A stretch of DNA of 37,574 bases from Bacillota bacterium (GCA_003242675.1 QGVE01000010.1:1-37574), one strand, 5' to 3'. Positions 1 through 7,996 are shown, counted from the stretch's first letter. A program made the numbers and translations. The notes: generated from the letters alone by a model not told the origin.

Positions 1-102
1 GACAAGGAGCCCCGGGGCACCCGCATCTTCGGCCCGGTGGCGCGCGAGCTGCGCGACAAGGAGTTCATGAAGATCATCTCCCTGGCTCCTGAGGTCCTGT
101 AG
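1..102 (+). CDS. rplN: 50S ribosomal protein L14, C-terminal end (partial)
   Basis: The window opens inside this gene; 33 codons and a TAG stop remain. The visible end contains the conserved L14 string [16 protein letters not shown] followed by [13 protein letters not shown], which is the canonical C-terminus of bacterial L14. L14 sits on the 50S face at the intersubunit bridge region. Its position directly before rplX is the standard spc operon order. The start lies upstream of the window, so length and start codon cannot be judged. Confidence 0.95.
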   Translation, partial: DKEPRGTRIFGPVARELRDKEFMKIISLAPEVL

Positions 103-122
103 TCGGGAGGGGGTAGCAAGCC

Positions 123-389
123 ATGCACAACGGCAAGGTGCACGTCAAGAAAGACGAAATCGTCGTCGTCATCGCCGGTAAGGACAAGGGCAAGCAGGGC
201 AAGGTTCTGCGCGTGCTGCCCAAGGAGAACCGCGTGGTGGTCGAGGGCGTGAACATGGTCAAGAAGCACGTCAAGCCTTCCGCCAAGAACCCGAACGGCG
301 GCATCATCGAGATGGAGGCGCCGATTCACGCCTCCAACGTGATGTCGCTCGCCAAGATCGAAGCGAAGAAGGCGAAGAAGAAGGGCTAG
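123..389 (+). CDS. rplX: 50S ribosomal protein L24 (short form)
   Basis: L24 is an early 50S assembly protein that binds near the peptide exit. The KOW-type core is clear: [20 protein letters not shown], then [12 protein letters not shown] and [20 protein letters not shown] at 123 follows an AGGGGG-type site at 108-113; a GTG at 138 would give the more usual MHVKK N-terminus but lacks a well-spaced site. The protein is 88 residues against about 100-105 in most bacteria. After SNVM the usual tail of about 35 residues is replaced by 14 lysine-rich residues. The rplE ribosome binding site follows at once, so no decayed remnant of the missing tail is left. Confidence 0.95.
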   Translation: MHNGKVHVKKDEIVVVIAGKDKGKQGKVLRVLPKENRVVVEGVNMVKKHVKPSAKNPNGGIIEMEAPIHASNVMSLAKIEAKKAKKKG

Positions 390-424
390 CCGGGCGGCGG
401 CTCTAGAAAGGAGGCTTGTGGCAC

Positions 425-967
425 TTGGCCAACCTGAAGACGAAGTACCAGCAGGAGGTCGTTCCTGCACTTCAAAAGCAGTTCGGCTACAAGAACGTGA
501 TGATGGTCCCCCGGCTGGAGAAGATCGTCATCAACATGGGCGTCGGTGAGGCCGTGCAGAACCCCAAGGCCCTGGATGCCGCCGTCGCGGACCTCGCCGC
601 CATCACCGGCCAGCGGCCGGTCATCACGCGGGCGAAGAAGTCCATCTCCACCTTCAAGATCCGGACCGGAATGCCCATCGGCTGCAAGGTGACCCTGCGC
701 GGCGAGCGCATGTGGCACTTCCTGGAGAAGCTGATCTACATCGCGCTGCCCCGGGTCCGCGACTTCCGCGGCGTCTCGCCCAAGTCCTTCGACGGCCGCG
801 GCAACTACGCCCTGGGTCTGAAGGAGCAGCTGCTCTTCCCGGAGATCGACTATGACAAGGTCGACAAGATCCGCGGCATGGACGTGATCATCGTCACCAC
901 GGCCAAGACCGACGAAGAGGCCAAGGCCTTGCTGAAGGGCCTGGGCATGCCCTTCGCAGAGCGCTAA
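425..967 (+). CDS. rplE: 50S ribosomal protein L5
   Basis: L5 binds 5S rRNA and contacts the P-site tRNA in the central protuberance. The sequence has the family's N-terminal [19 protein letters not shown], then [26 protein letters not shown] and [31 protein letters not shown] chose TTG at 425 (180 residues, MANLKTKY) because AGGAGG at 409-414 is then 10 bases upstream and the length fits the family. An in-frame TTG at 416 would put the site one base from the start. It is translated as part of the spc operon, between rplX and rpsN. Confidence 0.95.
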   Translation: MANLKTKYQQEVVPALQKQFGYKNVMMVPRLEKIVINMGVGEAVQNPKALDAAVADLAAITGQRPVITRAKKSISTFKIRTGMPIGCKVTLRGERMWHFLEKLIYIALPRVRDFRGVSPKSFDGRGNYALGLKEQLLFPEIDYDKVDKIRGMDVIIVTTAKTDEEAKALLKGLGMPFAER

Positions 968-979
968 GGAGGGACGAGA

Positions 980-1165
980 GTGGCCAAGAAGTCCTTGATC
1001 GTCAAGGCAGCCCGTCCGCAGAAGTACAAGGTGCGGCAGTACAACCGCTGCAAGCTTTGCGGCCGTCCCCGGGCGTACATGCGGAAGTTTGGCCTCTGCC
1101 GGCACTGCTTCCGCAAGCTGGCGCACGAGGGCCAGATCCCAGGCGTTCGCAAGGCGAGCTGGTAG
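980..1165 (+). CDS. rpsN: 30S ribosomal protein S14, zinc-binding type (type Z)
   Basis: S14 is a late-binding protein of the 30S head. This 61-residue copy is the short zinc-ribbon type, with Cys24, Cys27, Cys40 and Cys43 forming the C-x2-C...C-x2-C site inside [23 protein letters not shown] start at 980 follows AAGGAGGG at 966-973. The Zn form is the usual housekeeping copy in Firmicutes; a zinc-free paralogue, if present, would be elsewhere in the genome. Confidence 0.96.
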   Translation: MAKKSLIVKAARPQKYKVRQYNRCKLCGRPRAYMRKFGLCRHCFRKLAHEGQIPGVRKASW

Positions 1166-1324
1166 TGAGCGATTCGGGAAGGGGAGTCGGGCATCGGCTG
1201 TCCCGGTGCGTTCCCGGGCCCGGTGCGGTCAGCCGGCGACTGACGCACCTCCGCGCCGGCGGTGCGGGGGTTTCCCCGCAGGGCCGGCTCCAACCGCCCG
1301 ATCCTGAAAGGAGGATACGCGAGC
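1166..1324 (+). other. 159-bp spacer inside the spc operon
   Basis: The gap between rpsN and rpsH is unusually long for an operon whose other spacings are about 10-40 bp. No credible ORF was found on either strand beyond shadows. A short hairpin with arms TGCGGGG (1263-1269) and CCCCGCA (1274-1280) lies near the 3' end, just before the rpsH ribosome binding site GAAAGGAGG at 1307-1314. There is no T-run, so it is not a standard terminator. It may be a regulatory or mRNA-processing element; nothing else is recognisable. Confidence 0.4.
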
Positions 1325-1723
1325 ATGGTCGTCTCCGATCCGATTGCTGACCTTCTGACCCGGATCCGGAACGCCAACATGGCCTACCACGACCGTGTCG
1401 ATGTCCCTGGTTCGAAGCTCAAGAAGGCCATCGTGCAGATCATGAAGGACGAGGGCTTCATCCGCGACTACGAGTGGATCGACAACGGCCACCAGGGCGT
1501 GATCCGGATTTACCTGAAGTACGGTCCCAATAAGACCCGGGTGATCCAGGGTCTGCGGCGGATTTCCCGCCCCGGCCTGCGGATCTACGCCAAGCGCGAC
1601 CAGATCCCCCGGGTGCTCGGCGGGCTGGGCATCGCCATCCTGTCCACCTCGAAGGGCGTCATGACGGACAAGCAGGCACGCCAGCTGGGCGTTGGCGGCG
1701 AGGTTCTCTGCTACATCTGGTAA
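1325..1723 (+). CDS. rpsH: 30S ribosomal protein S8
   Basis: S8 binds helix 21 of 16S rRNA and is the classic spc-operon translational repressor in E. coli. The family signatures [16 protein letters not shown] at the N-terminus and [42 protein letters not shown] (residues about 80-121) are intact; the protein is 132 residues, the normal length. I chose ATG at 1325 because GAAAGGAGG lies 10 bases upstream; a longer reading frame from 1262 adds 21 residues with no homology to S8. Confidence 0.96.
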   Translation: MVVSDPIADLLTRIRNANMAYHDRVDVPGSKLKKAIVQIMKDEGFIRDYEWIDNGHQGVIRIYLKYGPNKTRVIQGLRRISRPGLRIYAKRDQIPRVLGGLGIAILSTSKGVMTDKQARQLGVGGEVLCYIW

Positions 1724-1739
1724 GGAAGGAGGTGCTGCC

Positions 1740-2276
1740 GTGTCTCGTATTGGCAAGGCTCCCATCGCGATCCCCGCGGGTGTGGAGGTCACCGTCGAGG
1801 GCAACCTCGTGCGTGTCAAGGGGCCCAAGGGTGAGCTCACCCGCGAGATTCACCCCGCAATGCGCGTCACGATTGAGAACGGCGCCCTCCGTGTGTCCCG
1901 TCCTTCGGATGAGCGGGAGCACAAGGCGCTGCACGGCCTGACCCGCACCCTGATCGCCAACATGGTGGAAGGTGTGACGAAGGGCTACTCCAAGGCGCTG
2001 GAGCTGGTCGGCACCGGCTACCGCGCCGCGAAGACCGGCAACAAGCTTACGCTGACCGTCGGCTACTCGCACCCCGTGGTCATCGACCCGCCCCCCGGCA
2101 TCGAGTTCCAGGTGCCTGCCCCCAACCAGGTGATCGTGACCGGCATCGACAAGCAGCTGGTCGGCCAGGTGGCGGCGAACATCCGGGCCGTCCGGCCGCC
2201 CGAGCCGTACCTGGGCAAGGGCATCAAGTACGTCGGCGAGCAGATCCGGCGTAAGGTCGGCAAGGCCGGCAAGTAG
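1740..2276 (+). CDS. rplF: 50S ribosomal protein L6
   Basis: L6 lies near the sarcin-ricin loop and factor-binding site of the 50S subunit. The protein is 178 residues with the paired L6 repeats: [23 protein letters not shown] at the start and the C-terminal signature [29 protein letters not shown] at 1740 follows AAGGAGG at 1726-1732. An upstream in-frame ATG at 1692 lies inside rpsH and is disregarded. Spacing to rpsH (16 bp) and rplR (13 bp) indicates co-translation. Confidence 0.96.
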   Translation: MSRIGKAPIAIPAGVEVTVEGNLVRVKGPKGELTREIHPAMRVTIENGALRVSRPSDEREHKALHGLTRTLIANMVEGVTKGYSKALELVGTGYRAAKTGNKLTLTVGYSHPVVIDPPPGIEFQVPAPNQVIVTGIDKQLVGQVAANIRAVRPPEPYLGKGIKYVGEQIRRKVGKAGK

Positions 2277-2289
2277 GGGGTGAGCGAGG

Positions 2290-2661
2290 ATGATCAAGAA
2301 GGTAGACCGCAACGAGGCACGGCGGAAGCGTCATCTCCGGGTGCGGAAGAAGGTCTTCGGCACGCCGGAGCGGCCGCGGCTTAACGTCTTCCGCTCGAAT
2401 CAGAACATGTACGCACAGATCATCGACGACACGGTCGGCAGGACCCTGGTCTCTGCCTCCACCCTCGACCCCGAGGTGAGAAGCCGGCTGCAGGGCAGTG
2501 GCGGCAACAAGGCCGCCGCGGCGATTGTGGGCGAAGTGATCGCCAAGCGCGCGCTGGCCGCCGGCGTGACGAAGGTGGTGTTTGACCGGGCTGGGTACAA
2601 GTACCACGGCCGGGTCGCCGCCCTCGCCGAGGCCGCCCGTCAAGCCGGCCTGGAGTTCTAA
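2290..2661 (+). CDS. rplR: 50S ribosomal protein L18
   Basis: L18 binds 5S rRNA with L5. The basic N-terminus ([22 protein letters not shown]) and the core motifs [42 protein letters not shown] and [22 protein letters not shown] are all present; length is 123 residues. ATG at 2290 follows GGGGGTGAGCGAGG. It sits in the standard place between rplF and rpsE. Confidence 0.96.
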   Translation: MIKKVDRNEARRKRHLRVRKKVFGTPERPRLNVFRSNQNMYAQIIDDTVGRTLVSASTLDPEVRSRLQGSGGNKAAAAIVGEVIAKRALAAGVTKVVFDRAGYKYHGRVAALAEAARQAGLEF

Positions 2662-2683
2662 GTCGAGGGAGGGACACACGATC

Positions 2684-3184
2684 GTGGCTCGCAACGAGAG
2701 CAATCAGGGCGAACTGAAGGAGAAGCTGGTGGACCTGCGGCGCGTGGCCAAGACCGTCAAGGGCGGCCGGCGGATGAGCTTCTCGGCTGTGGTGGTCGTC
2801 GGCGACGGCAACGGCCGCGTGGGCGCAGGCCTTGGCAAGGCGGCCGAGATCCCCGAGGCGGTGCGCAAGGGGGTCGAGGACGCCAAGAAGAACATGATCC
2901 AGATTCCGCTGAAGGGCACCACCATTCCCCATGAGGTCATCGGCGAGTGGGGCGCCGGCAAGGTGCTCCTGAAGCCGGCCTCCCCGGGCACGGGCGTCAT
3001 CGCCGGCGGTGCGGTCCGGGCGGTGCTGGAGGCGGCCGGCGTGCGTGACATCCTCACCAAGAGCCTGGGCTCCAACAACGCCGCCAACCAGGTGCGCGCC
3101 ACGCTCGAGGGGCTGAAGCAGCTCCGGAGCGCGGAGGAAGTCGCCAGGCTGCGCGGCAAGCCCGTCGAACAGATCCTCGGTTAG
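2684..3184 (+). CDS. rpsE: 30S ribosomal protein S5
   Basis: S5 lines the mRNA entry channel and influences decoding fidelity. The 166-residue product has the double-stranded-RNA-binding domain ([46 protein letters not shown]) and the C-terminal ribosomal fold ([49 protein letters not shown]). The start is GTG at 2684 after GAGGGAGGG at 2665-2673; a longer frame from 2582 overlaps rplR and has no S5 similarity. Confidence 0.96.
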   Translation: MARNESNQGELKEKLVDLRRVAKTVKGGRRMSFSAVVVVGDGNGRVGAGLGKAAEIPEAVRKGVEDAKKNMIQIPLKGTTIPHEVIGEWGAGKVLLKPASPGTGVIAGGAVRAVLEAAGVRDILTKSLGSNNAANQVRATLEGLKQLRSAEEVARLRGKPVEQILG

Positions 3185-3198
3185 AGGAGGGATGAAGC

Positions 3199-3381
3199 GT
3201 GGCCGGTACGCTGAAGATTACCCTGAAGAAGGGCCTGGCCGGCAGGGACAAGCGCACACTGGCCACCTTGCAGTCCCTGGGCCTGAGCAAGCGCAACCAG
3301 ACGGTGGAGCGGCCTGACAACCCCGCCGTGCGCGGCATGATCGCCCGCGTGGCGCACCTGGTCGAGGTGCAGGAGGGGTAG
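3199..3381 (+). CDS. rpmD: 50S ribosomal protein L30
   Basis: L30 is a small 50S surface protein found in most but not all bacteria. The 60 residues match the family: LKITLKKGLAGRDKRTLATLQSLGLSKRNQTVERPDNPAVRGMI. GTG at 3199 follows AGAGGAGGG at 3184-3192. It sits between rpsE and rplO as in other Firmicutes. Confidence 0.95.
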   Translation: MAGTLKITLKKGLAGRDKRTLATLQSLGLSKRNQTVERPDNPAVRGMIARVAHLVEVQEG

Positions 3382-3418
3382 CATCGCAACCACCCAGACG
3401 AATTGAGGTGACAGACGG

Positions 3419-3886
3419 ATGAGACTGCATGAGCTGGCTCCGAACCCCGGCGCCCGGCGCGAGCGGAAGCGTGTGGGCCGCGGCATCGGTTCCGGCCTCG
3501 GCAAGACGTCCGGCAGGGGCCACAAGGGCCAGAACGCCCGGTCCGGCGGCGGCGTCCGTCCCGGCTTTGAGGGCGGCCAGATGCCCCTCCTGCGGCGCCT
3601 GCCCAAGCGGGGCTTCTCCAACGCACCGTTCAAGGTGCGGTACGAGGTCGTGAACGTCGAGGCCCTGAACCGGTTCGACGACGGAACCGTGGTCACCCCC
3701 GAGCTGCTGGAAGAGACCCGGGTCTGCAAGAATGCGACCAAGGGCGTCAAGGTTTTGGGCACCGGTGAACTGACGAAGAAGCTGACGGTGCGGGCGCACG
3801 CGGTGAGCGCGTCGGCCCGCCAGAAGATCGAGGCTGCAGGCGGAAGGGTTGAGGTCATCGGCGAAGCCACCGAAGAGGTGAAGTAG
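3419..3886 (+). CDS. rplO: 50S ribosomal protein L15
   Basis: L15 is an assembly protein that contacts many 23S segments through a long glycine-rich N-terminal extension. That extension is visible as [47 protein letters not shown] (about residues 20-65), followed by the globular domain ending with [12 protein letters not shown]. Length is 155 residues, slightly long for the family. ATG at 3419 follows TTGAGGTGA at 3403-3411. Confidence 0.96.
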   Translation: MRLHELAPNPGARRERKRVGRGIGSGLGKTSGRGHKGQNARSGGGVRPGFEGGQMPLLRRLPKRGFSNAPFKVRYEVVNVEALNRFDDGTVVTPELLEETRVCKNATKGVKVLGTGELTKKLTVRAHAVSASARQKIEAAGGRVEVIGEATEEVK

Positions 3887-3891
3887 CAGCC

Positions 3892-5163
3892 ATGGCGATG
3901 CTGGAATCCCTGCGCAGTTCGATGCGAGTGCCGGGGCTCCGGAGGCGGCTGCTCTTCACCATCGGCATGCTGGCGCTCGTTCGGCTCTGCGCGCACATCC
4001 CCGTCCCCGGGGTGGATCTGGATCGGCTGTCGGAAGTGTTTGGCGTAGGGCTGTTCCAGTTCTTCGACATCTTCGCGGGCGGCGCGTTCTCCCGGTTCGC
4101 GATCGTTGCCATGGGCGTCCGGCCGTACATCAACTCCTCCATCATCATGCAGCTGCTGACGGTCATCTTCCCGCGGCTGGAGGAGATGCAGAAAGAGGGC
4201 GAGGAGGGGCGCAAGAAGATCCAGCAGTACACCCGCTACGGCGCCGTCATCCTCGGCCTGGTGGAGGCCTTCGGCATTGGCCTCACCCTGAAGAACGCCG
4301 GCGCCTTCTACAACAACAGCTGGACCACCCTCTTCGTGATCATGGTCAGCCTGACGGCCGGCACCGCCCTCGTCATGTGGATCGGCGAGGAGATCACGGA
4401 GAAGGGCATCGGCAACGGCATCTCGCTGATCATCTTCGCGAACATCGTCGCCCGGCTGCCCTACTCCATCACCGGCGAGATCGCCCTGCTCCGGGCCGGC
4501 GCGCACAACATCTTCCAGCCTCTGCTCGTGGCTGTGCTCGCCCTCGCCATGGTGGTCTTCGTGGTGATCATCAACGAAGCTGTGCGGAAGATTCCGGTGG
4601 AGTACGCCAAGCGCGTGGTCGGCAGGCGGGTGGTCGGCGGACAGCGCACGCACCTGCCCGTCCGCATCAACCAGGCCGGCGTGATCCCGCTGATCTTCGC
4701 CTCCTCGCTGATGTACTTCCCCATCACGATCGCGGGCTTCTTCCCGACCTCGGACTTCGCGGCCTTCGTGGGCAGGTACTTCGACACCCGCTCTTGGTGG
4801 TTCATGCTGATCAACGCGCTGCTGATCGTCTTTTTCACCTACTTCTACACCGCCATCACGTTCAACCCTGAGACGGTCGCCGACAACATCAAGAAGAACG
4901 GCGGGTTCATTCCGGGGTACCGGCCGGGCCGGCCCACCGCCGAGTACCTGGAGCGGGTCTCCAGCCGGCTCACGCTGGTAGGCGGCCTGTTCCTGGCGGC
5001 GGTGACGATCCTGCCGATCACCCTGATGGGTCTGGCCGGCGTCGACAACGCGTACATCGGCGGCTCCTCGCTGCTGATCGTCGTCAGCGTGGCCCTGGAG
5101 ACGGCGAAGCAACTCGAGGCGCAGCTGGTGATGCGGCACTATCAGGGGTTCATGCGGACATAG
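3892..5163 (+). CDS. secY: Preprotein translocase subunit SecY
   Basis: SecY forms the protein-conducting channel of the Sec translocon in the cytoplasmic membrane. The 423-residue product has ten hydrophobic segments. Family signatures are GVRPYINSSIIMQLL (plug/TM2 region), LEEMQKEGEEGRKKIQQYTRYG, EEITEKGIGNGISLIIFANIVARLP and the cytosolic loop VPVEYAKRVVGRR-like stretch with HLPVRINQAGVIPLIFASS. The C-terminus LVMRHYQGFMRT is also typical. It starts at ATG 3892, five bases after rplO, and relies on GAGGTGA inside the end of rplO, so translation is probably coupled. Confidence 0.97.
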   Translation: MAMLESLRSSMRVPGLRRRLLFTIGMLALVRLCAHIPVPGVDLDRLSEVFGVGLFQFFDIFAGGAFSRFAIVAMGVRPYINSSIIMQLLTVIFPRLEEMQKEGEEGRKKIQQYTRYGAVILGLVEAFGIGLTLKNAGAFYNNSWTTLFVIMVSLTAGTALVMWIGEEITEKGIGNGISLIIFANIVARLPYSITGEIALLRAGAHNIFQPLLVAVLALAMVVFVVIINEAVRKIPVEYAKRVVGRRVVGGQRTHLPVRINQAGVIPLIFASSLMYFPITIAGFFPTSDFAAFVGRYFDTRSWWFMLINALLIVFFTYFYTAITFNPETVADNIKKNGGFIPGYRPGRPTAEYLERVSSRLTLVGGLFLAAVTILPITLMGLAGVDNAYIGGSSLLIVVSVALETAKQLEAQLVMRHYQGFMRT

Positions 5164-5172
5164 ATGGCAACA

Positions 5173-5246
5173 GGGTGCGCAGAGGACCGGGCCGTCCTCC
5201 GTCCGGCGAGGGGACGCCGGTCCTCGCGGGTCCCGCCTGCGCACCC
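5173..5246 (+). promoter_or_regulatory. Long nested hairpin between secY and adk
   Basis: Two stacked perfect stems are visible: outer arms GGGTGCGCA (5173-5181) with TGCGCACCC (5238-5246), and inner arms GAGGACCGG (5182-5190) with CCGGTCCTC (5217-5225). The interior continues with CGTCC/GGACG pairing (5193-5197 with 5212-5216), and a mini-hairpin GCGG/CCGC sits on the 3' side at 5226-5236. No T-run follows, and the adk ribosome binding site is 15 bases downstream. It is more likely an mRNA processing, stability or translational control element than a simple terminator. Confidence 0.6.
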
Positions 5247-5271
5247 GGTTCGGTGAAAGCGAGGTAGGGGG

Positions 5272-5922
5272 ATGCACATCATTCTGATGGGCCCGCCGGG
5301 GGCCGGCAAGGGCACCCAGGCCGTGCTGCTGGCCGAGCAGGAAGGCATTCCGCACATCTCCACTGGCGACATCTTCCGTGCCCACATGAGCCAGGGCACG
5401 CCCCTGGGCAAGCTGGCCAAGGAGTACGTGGATGCGGGCAAGTACGTGCCCGACGACGTGACCAACGCGATGGTCAGGGAACGGCTCGCGCAGCCCGACT
5501 GCAAGAAGGGGTTCATCCTCGACGGCTATCCCCGCACCCCCGAGCAGGCCCGGGCCTTGGACGAGATGCTGGCGGAGCTGGGGCTTCAGCTCGACGCCGT
5601 GATCAACATCGCCGTGCCGGACGAGCTGCTCGTCGAGCGGGCGGTGGGCCGGCGGGTCTGCCGCTCCTGCGGGGCGACCTACCACGTCAAGTTCAACCCG
5701 CCCCGCGAGGCCGGCCGGTGTGACCGGTGCGGCGGCGAGCTGTACCAGCGCAGCGACGATCAGGAAGAGAAGGTCGCGGTCCGCCTCAGCCTCTACCATT
5801 CCCAGACGGCGCCGCTCCTCCAGTTCTACCAGGAGCGGGGGCTGGTGCGCACCGTTCGCGGAGATCAGCCCATGGACCAGGTCACGGCCGCGATCAAGGA
5901 AGCGGTGCGGGCTTCCCGGTGA
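5272..5922 (+). CDS. adk: Adenylate kinase (zinc-LID type)
   Basis: Adenylate kinase interconverts ATP + AMP and 2 ADP in the cytosol. The P-loop GPPGAGKGT is at residues 7-15, the AMP-binding segment STGDIFRAHMSQGTPLG follows, and the signature DGYPRTPEQA is near residue 84. The LID carries four cysteines, Cys130, Cys133, Cys150 and Cys153, as in the zinc-stabilised adenylate kinases of Gram-positive bacteria. Length 216 is typical. ATG at 5272 follows GAGGTAGGGG. In most Firmicutes map follows; here it does not. Confidence 0.97.
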   Translation: MHIILMGPPGAGKGTQAVLLAEQEGIPHISTGDIFRAHMSQGTPLGKLAKEYVDAGKYVPDDVTNAMVRERLAQPDCKKGFILDGYPRTPEQARALDEMLAELGLQLDAVINIAVPDELLVERAVGRRVCRSCGATYHVKFNPPREAGRCDRCGGELYQRSDDQEEKVAVRLSLYHSQTAPLLQFYQERGLVRTVRGDQPMDQVTAAIKEAVRASR

Positions 5923-6157
5923 GGGCTGCGCTGGCCGGGCGTCGGCCGCGCTTGCAAACGCGGCGGGGCGATGTTATCCTGGCTATCGGCTGGGAAATCC
6001 GGGAAACGCCGCAGGCGGCGCACCGGTGAGCCGGATGACGAAGCGGATGCCGCACCAATAGGTGTGGAATAAATCCCCGGATCTGTGCTATACTTACCAT
6101 ATTGGCCTTTCCGCGTGTGAGCCCCACTTGCGTGTGCCAGGACGGAGGTGCGCGAAC
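5923..6157 (+). promoter_or_regulatory. Promoter region between adk and the KOW-infA operon
   Basis: This 235-bp gap occupies the place where map usually lies. It holds two candidate promoters. The stronger is the extended -10 TGCTATACT at 6086-6094 (with a poor -35, TGGAAT, at 6065-6070). A weaker pair is TTGCAA (5952-5957) and TATCCT (5975-5980) with a 17-bp spacer. The AT-rich -10 elements stand out in this GC-rich sequence. They would drive the KOW gene, infA, rpmJ and the downstream ribosomal genes. No map remnant was recognised. Confidence 0.55.
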
Positions 6158-6448
6158 GTGGATCAACCGGGTCTACGGCCCGGCGCCATCGTGCGATCTC
6201 TGGCCGGACGCGACCTGGGTACGTATTACGTCGTGGTGCGGACGCTGGACGAGCGCTTCGTCGCGGTGGCCAACGGCCGGAAGCGGACGATGTCTCGTCC
6301 CAAGGTGAAGAACCGGCGGCACCTCGAGGTCATCGGCTGGGTGGACGCCCCGCTGGCGGAGCGGTTGGAGCGGGGCCTGAAGGTCACCGACGAACAGATC
6401 GCCAAGGCCCTGGAGACCATCGCTGGGCGTGTGAACGAGGGGGTTTGA
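6158..6448 (+). CDS. KOW domain-containing RNA-binding protein (L14e-like)
   Basis: A 96-residue protein with an N-terminal KOW-type segment (RPGAIVRSLAGRDLGTYYVVVRTLDERFVAVANG) followed by the conserved basic stretch RKRTMSRPKVKNRRHLEVIG and a helical tail. This is the small L14e/L27e-like protein found between map and infA in many Gram-positive bacteria; its precise role is not established, but ribosome association is likely. I chose GTG at 6158 because GGAGG at 6144-6148 lies nine bases upstream; the frame is open further upstream but without family similarity. Confidence 0.85.
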   Translation: MDQPGLRPGAIVRSLAGRDLGTYYVVVRTLDERFVAVANGRKRTMSRPKVKNRRHLEVIGWVDAPLAERLERGLKVTDEQIAKALETIAGRVNEGV

Positions 6449-6457
6449 GGCTGGCGT

Positions 6458-6676
6458 ATGTCGAAGGACGACGTCATCGAGGTTGAGGGCACCGTCGTCG
6501 AGAATCTGCCCAACGCGATGTTCCGCGTGGAGCTGCCCAACGGCCATCGGGTGCTGGCGCACGTGTCGGGGAAGATCCGGATGCACTTCATCCGGATTCT
6601 TCCTGGGGACCGCGTCACGGTGGAGCTATCGCCTTATGACCTGACTCGTGGTAGAATCGTTTACCGGTACAAGTAG
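6458..6676 (+). CDS. infA: Translation initiation factor IF-1
   Basis: IF-1 occupies the A site of the 30S subunit during initiation. The 72-residue OB-fold protein is standard: [52 protein letters not shown] and the C-terminal [15 protein letters not shown]. It starts 9 bp after the KOW gene. Position before rpmJ is universal in Firmicutes. Confidence 0.97.
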   Translation: MSKDDVIEVEGTVVENLPNAMFRVELPNGHRVLAHVSGKIRMHFIRILPGDRVTVELSPYDLTRGRIVYRYK

Positions 6677-6692
6677 CCGGCTGGCCGGAGCC

Positions 6693-6709
6693 GCTGGCCT
6701 TCGGCCAGC
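6693..6709 (+). other. UUCG-loop hairpin between infA and rpmJ
   Basis: Perfect 7-bp stem with arms GCTGGCC (6693-6699) and GGCCAGC (6703-6709); the apex forms the very stable C(UUCG)G tetraloop in RNA. No T-run follows, so it is more likely an mRNA stabiliser or processing signal than a terminator. Confidence 0.5.
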
Positions 6710-6786
6710 CCTTATGGGGCTGCATCCCTGCGCTTGACGTGGACCGCTTCGGTCTGGCGAGCGCGCGAAGAGAGGAGGGGCTGCGC

Positions 6787-6900
6787 GTGAAGGTTCGCCC
6801 GTCGGTGAAGCCGATTTGTGAGAAGTGCAAGGTCATCAAGCGCCACGGTCGCGTGATGGTGATCTGCGAGAACCCGAAGCACAAGCAGCGGCAGGGGTAG
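6787..6900 (+). CDS. rpmJ: 50S ribosomal protein L36
   Basis: A 37-residue zinc ribbon protein of the 50S subunit. The complete sequence begins [15 protein letters not shown] and ends [12 protein letters not shown]. The zinc ligands Cys11, Cys14, Cys27 and His32 are all present, so this is the zinc-containing form. GTG at 6787 follows AGAGGAGGGG at 6771-6780. The gap of 110 bp to infA holds a UUCG hairpin. Confidence 0.97.
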   Translation: MKVRPSVKPICEKCKVIKRHGRVMVICENPKHKQRQG

Positions 6901-7212
6901 TTCCACCGACATGCCCGGCGCGGCGGGCACCCGCCGGCGCAGGGACACCAGATCAACTCCGCACGATTTCCGGCTGGCGCACCTCCTGCCTGAGCAGGAG
7001 GCGCACCGGCGTTTACGCATGGGCTCGAGGTTCGGACACAGCCGGGAGGCGTGCAAAACCCGAACTGGAACCCGGCGGCTTCCCCTCAGGGAGCGGCTGG
7101 TGGCCGAGGCCCCTCTTCCCTCGCCACATTTCCTGCGGTGATGTCCGTTTGGGACGGGTCGTGCAATCTGGATGACACCTTGGTCTTTTCATGAGGAGGG
7201 TATGGCAGCAGC
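6901..7212 (+). promoter_or_regulatory. 312-bp leader of rpsM with several hairpins
   Basis: No gene is credible here. Two strong RNA hairpins are visible. The first has arms GCGCGGCGGG (6918-6927) and CCCGCCGGCGC (6930-6940) with one bulged base. The second has arms CCTCCTGC (6982-6989) and GCAGGAGG (6994-7001), loop CTGA, extended by GCG/CGC after a bulge. The 3' arm of the second contains an AGGAGG sequence, although it is about 210 bases from the start codon. The rpsM ribosome binding site GAGGAGGG is at 7192-7199. An autoregulatory leader for rpsM-rpsK-rpsD-rpoA is possible, but I do not recognise a known family. Confidence 0.4.
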
Positions 7213-7590
7213 ATGGCGCGTATTGCAGGCGTAGACCTGCCTCGTGACAAGCGCATTGAAGCCGCCCTGCCGTACATCTACGGCATCGGCTGGTCGCTTT
7301 CCCGCGAGATCCTGAAGAAGACCGGCATCGATCCGGACACCCGCGTGCGCGACCTGACCGAGGAGCAGGTGGCCAAGCTGCGCGAGGTCATCGACCGGGA
7401 CTACAAGGTCGAGGGCGACCTCCAGCGCGAGGTGCAGATGAACATCAAGCGGCTGATCGACATCGGCTGCTACCGGGGTCTCCGGCACCGCCGGGGTCTG
7501 CCTGTCCGCGGGCAGCGCACGAAGACGAATGCCCGGACCCGAAAGGGCCCGCGGCGCACGGTCGCCGGCAAGAAGAAGGCCACCAAGTAA
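7213..7590 (+). CDS. rpsM: 30S ribosomal protein S13
   Basis: S13 is in the 30S head and contacts P-site tRNA and the B1 bridges. The 125-residue product has [26 protein letters not shown], the helix-two-turn-helix segment, and the basic tail [41 protein letters not shown] at 7213 is 13 bases from GAGGAGGG. A closer ATG at 7202 opens only a short out-of-frame ORF of about ten codons; it may be incidental. Confidence 0.96.
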   Translation: MARIAGVDLPRDKRIEAALPYIYGIGWSLSREILKKTGIDPDTRVRDLTEEQVAKLREVIDRDYKVEGDLQREVQMNIKRLIDIGCYRGLRHRRGLPVRGQRTKTNARTRKGPRRTVAGKKKATK

Positions 7591-7606
7591 GGAGGGACAC
7601 GTCTGA

Positions 7607-7996
7607 ATGGCTAAGCGCACTGCCCGCGCGAAGCGCAGGGAGCGGAAGATCGTCGACAAGGGCGTGGCCCATATCCGTTCTACCTTTAACAACACGATCG
7701 TGACCATCACCGACGTCCATGGCAACGCGCTGGCCTGGGCGAGCGCCGGGGTCGTGGGTTTCAAGGGCTCCCGGAAGTCCACGCCGTTCGCCGCGCAGAT
7801 GGCGGCCGAGAAGGCGGCCAAGGATGCCATGGAGCTCGGTGTGCGTGAGGTTGAAGTCCGGGTGAAGGGGCCGGGCGCCGGCCGCGAGGCGGCGATCCGC
7901 CAGCTGCAGGCCGCCGGCCTGGAGGTCACGGCCATCAAGGACGTGACCCCGATTCCCCACAACGGCTGCCGCCCGCCGAAGCGGCGCCGGGTCTAG
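7607..7996 (+). CDS. rpsK: 30S ribosomal protein S11
   Basis: S11 shapes the 30S platform and the mRNA exit channel. The 129-residue product shows [53 protein letters not shown] and the C-terminal [21 protein letters not shown] at 7607, 16 bp after rpsM, with AAGGAGGG as ribosome binding site. Confidence 0.97.
   Translation: MAKRTARAKRRERKIVDKGVAHIRSTFNNTIVTITDVHGNALAWASAGVVGFKGSRKSTPFAAQMAAEKAAKDAMELGVREVEVRVKGPGAGREAAIRQLQAAGLEVTAIKDVTPIPHNGCRPPKRRRV

Noticed and set aside
3181..5799. 872-codon minus-strand frame opposite rplO, secY and adk
   Set aside because: Shadow frame opposite conserved genes, low-complexity composition, no start context.
7202..7234. Upstream ATG at 7202 as the rpsM start
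   Set aside because: It is out of frame with S13 and ends after about ten codons; ATG at 7213 gives the canonical [10 protein letters not shown] start.
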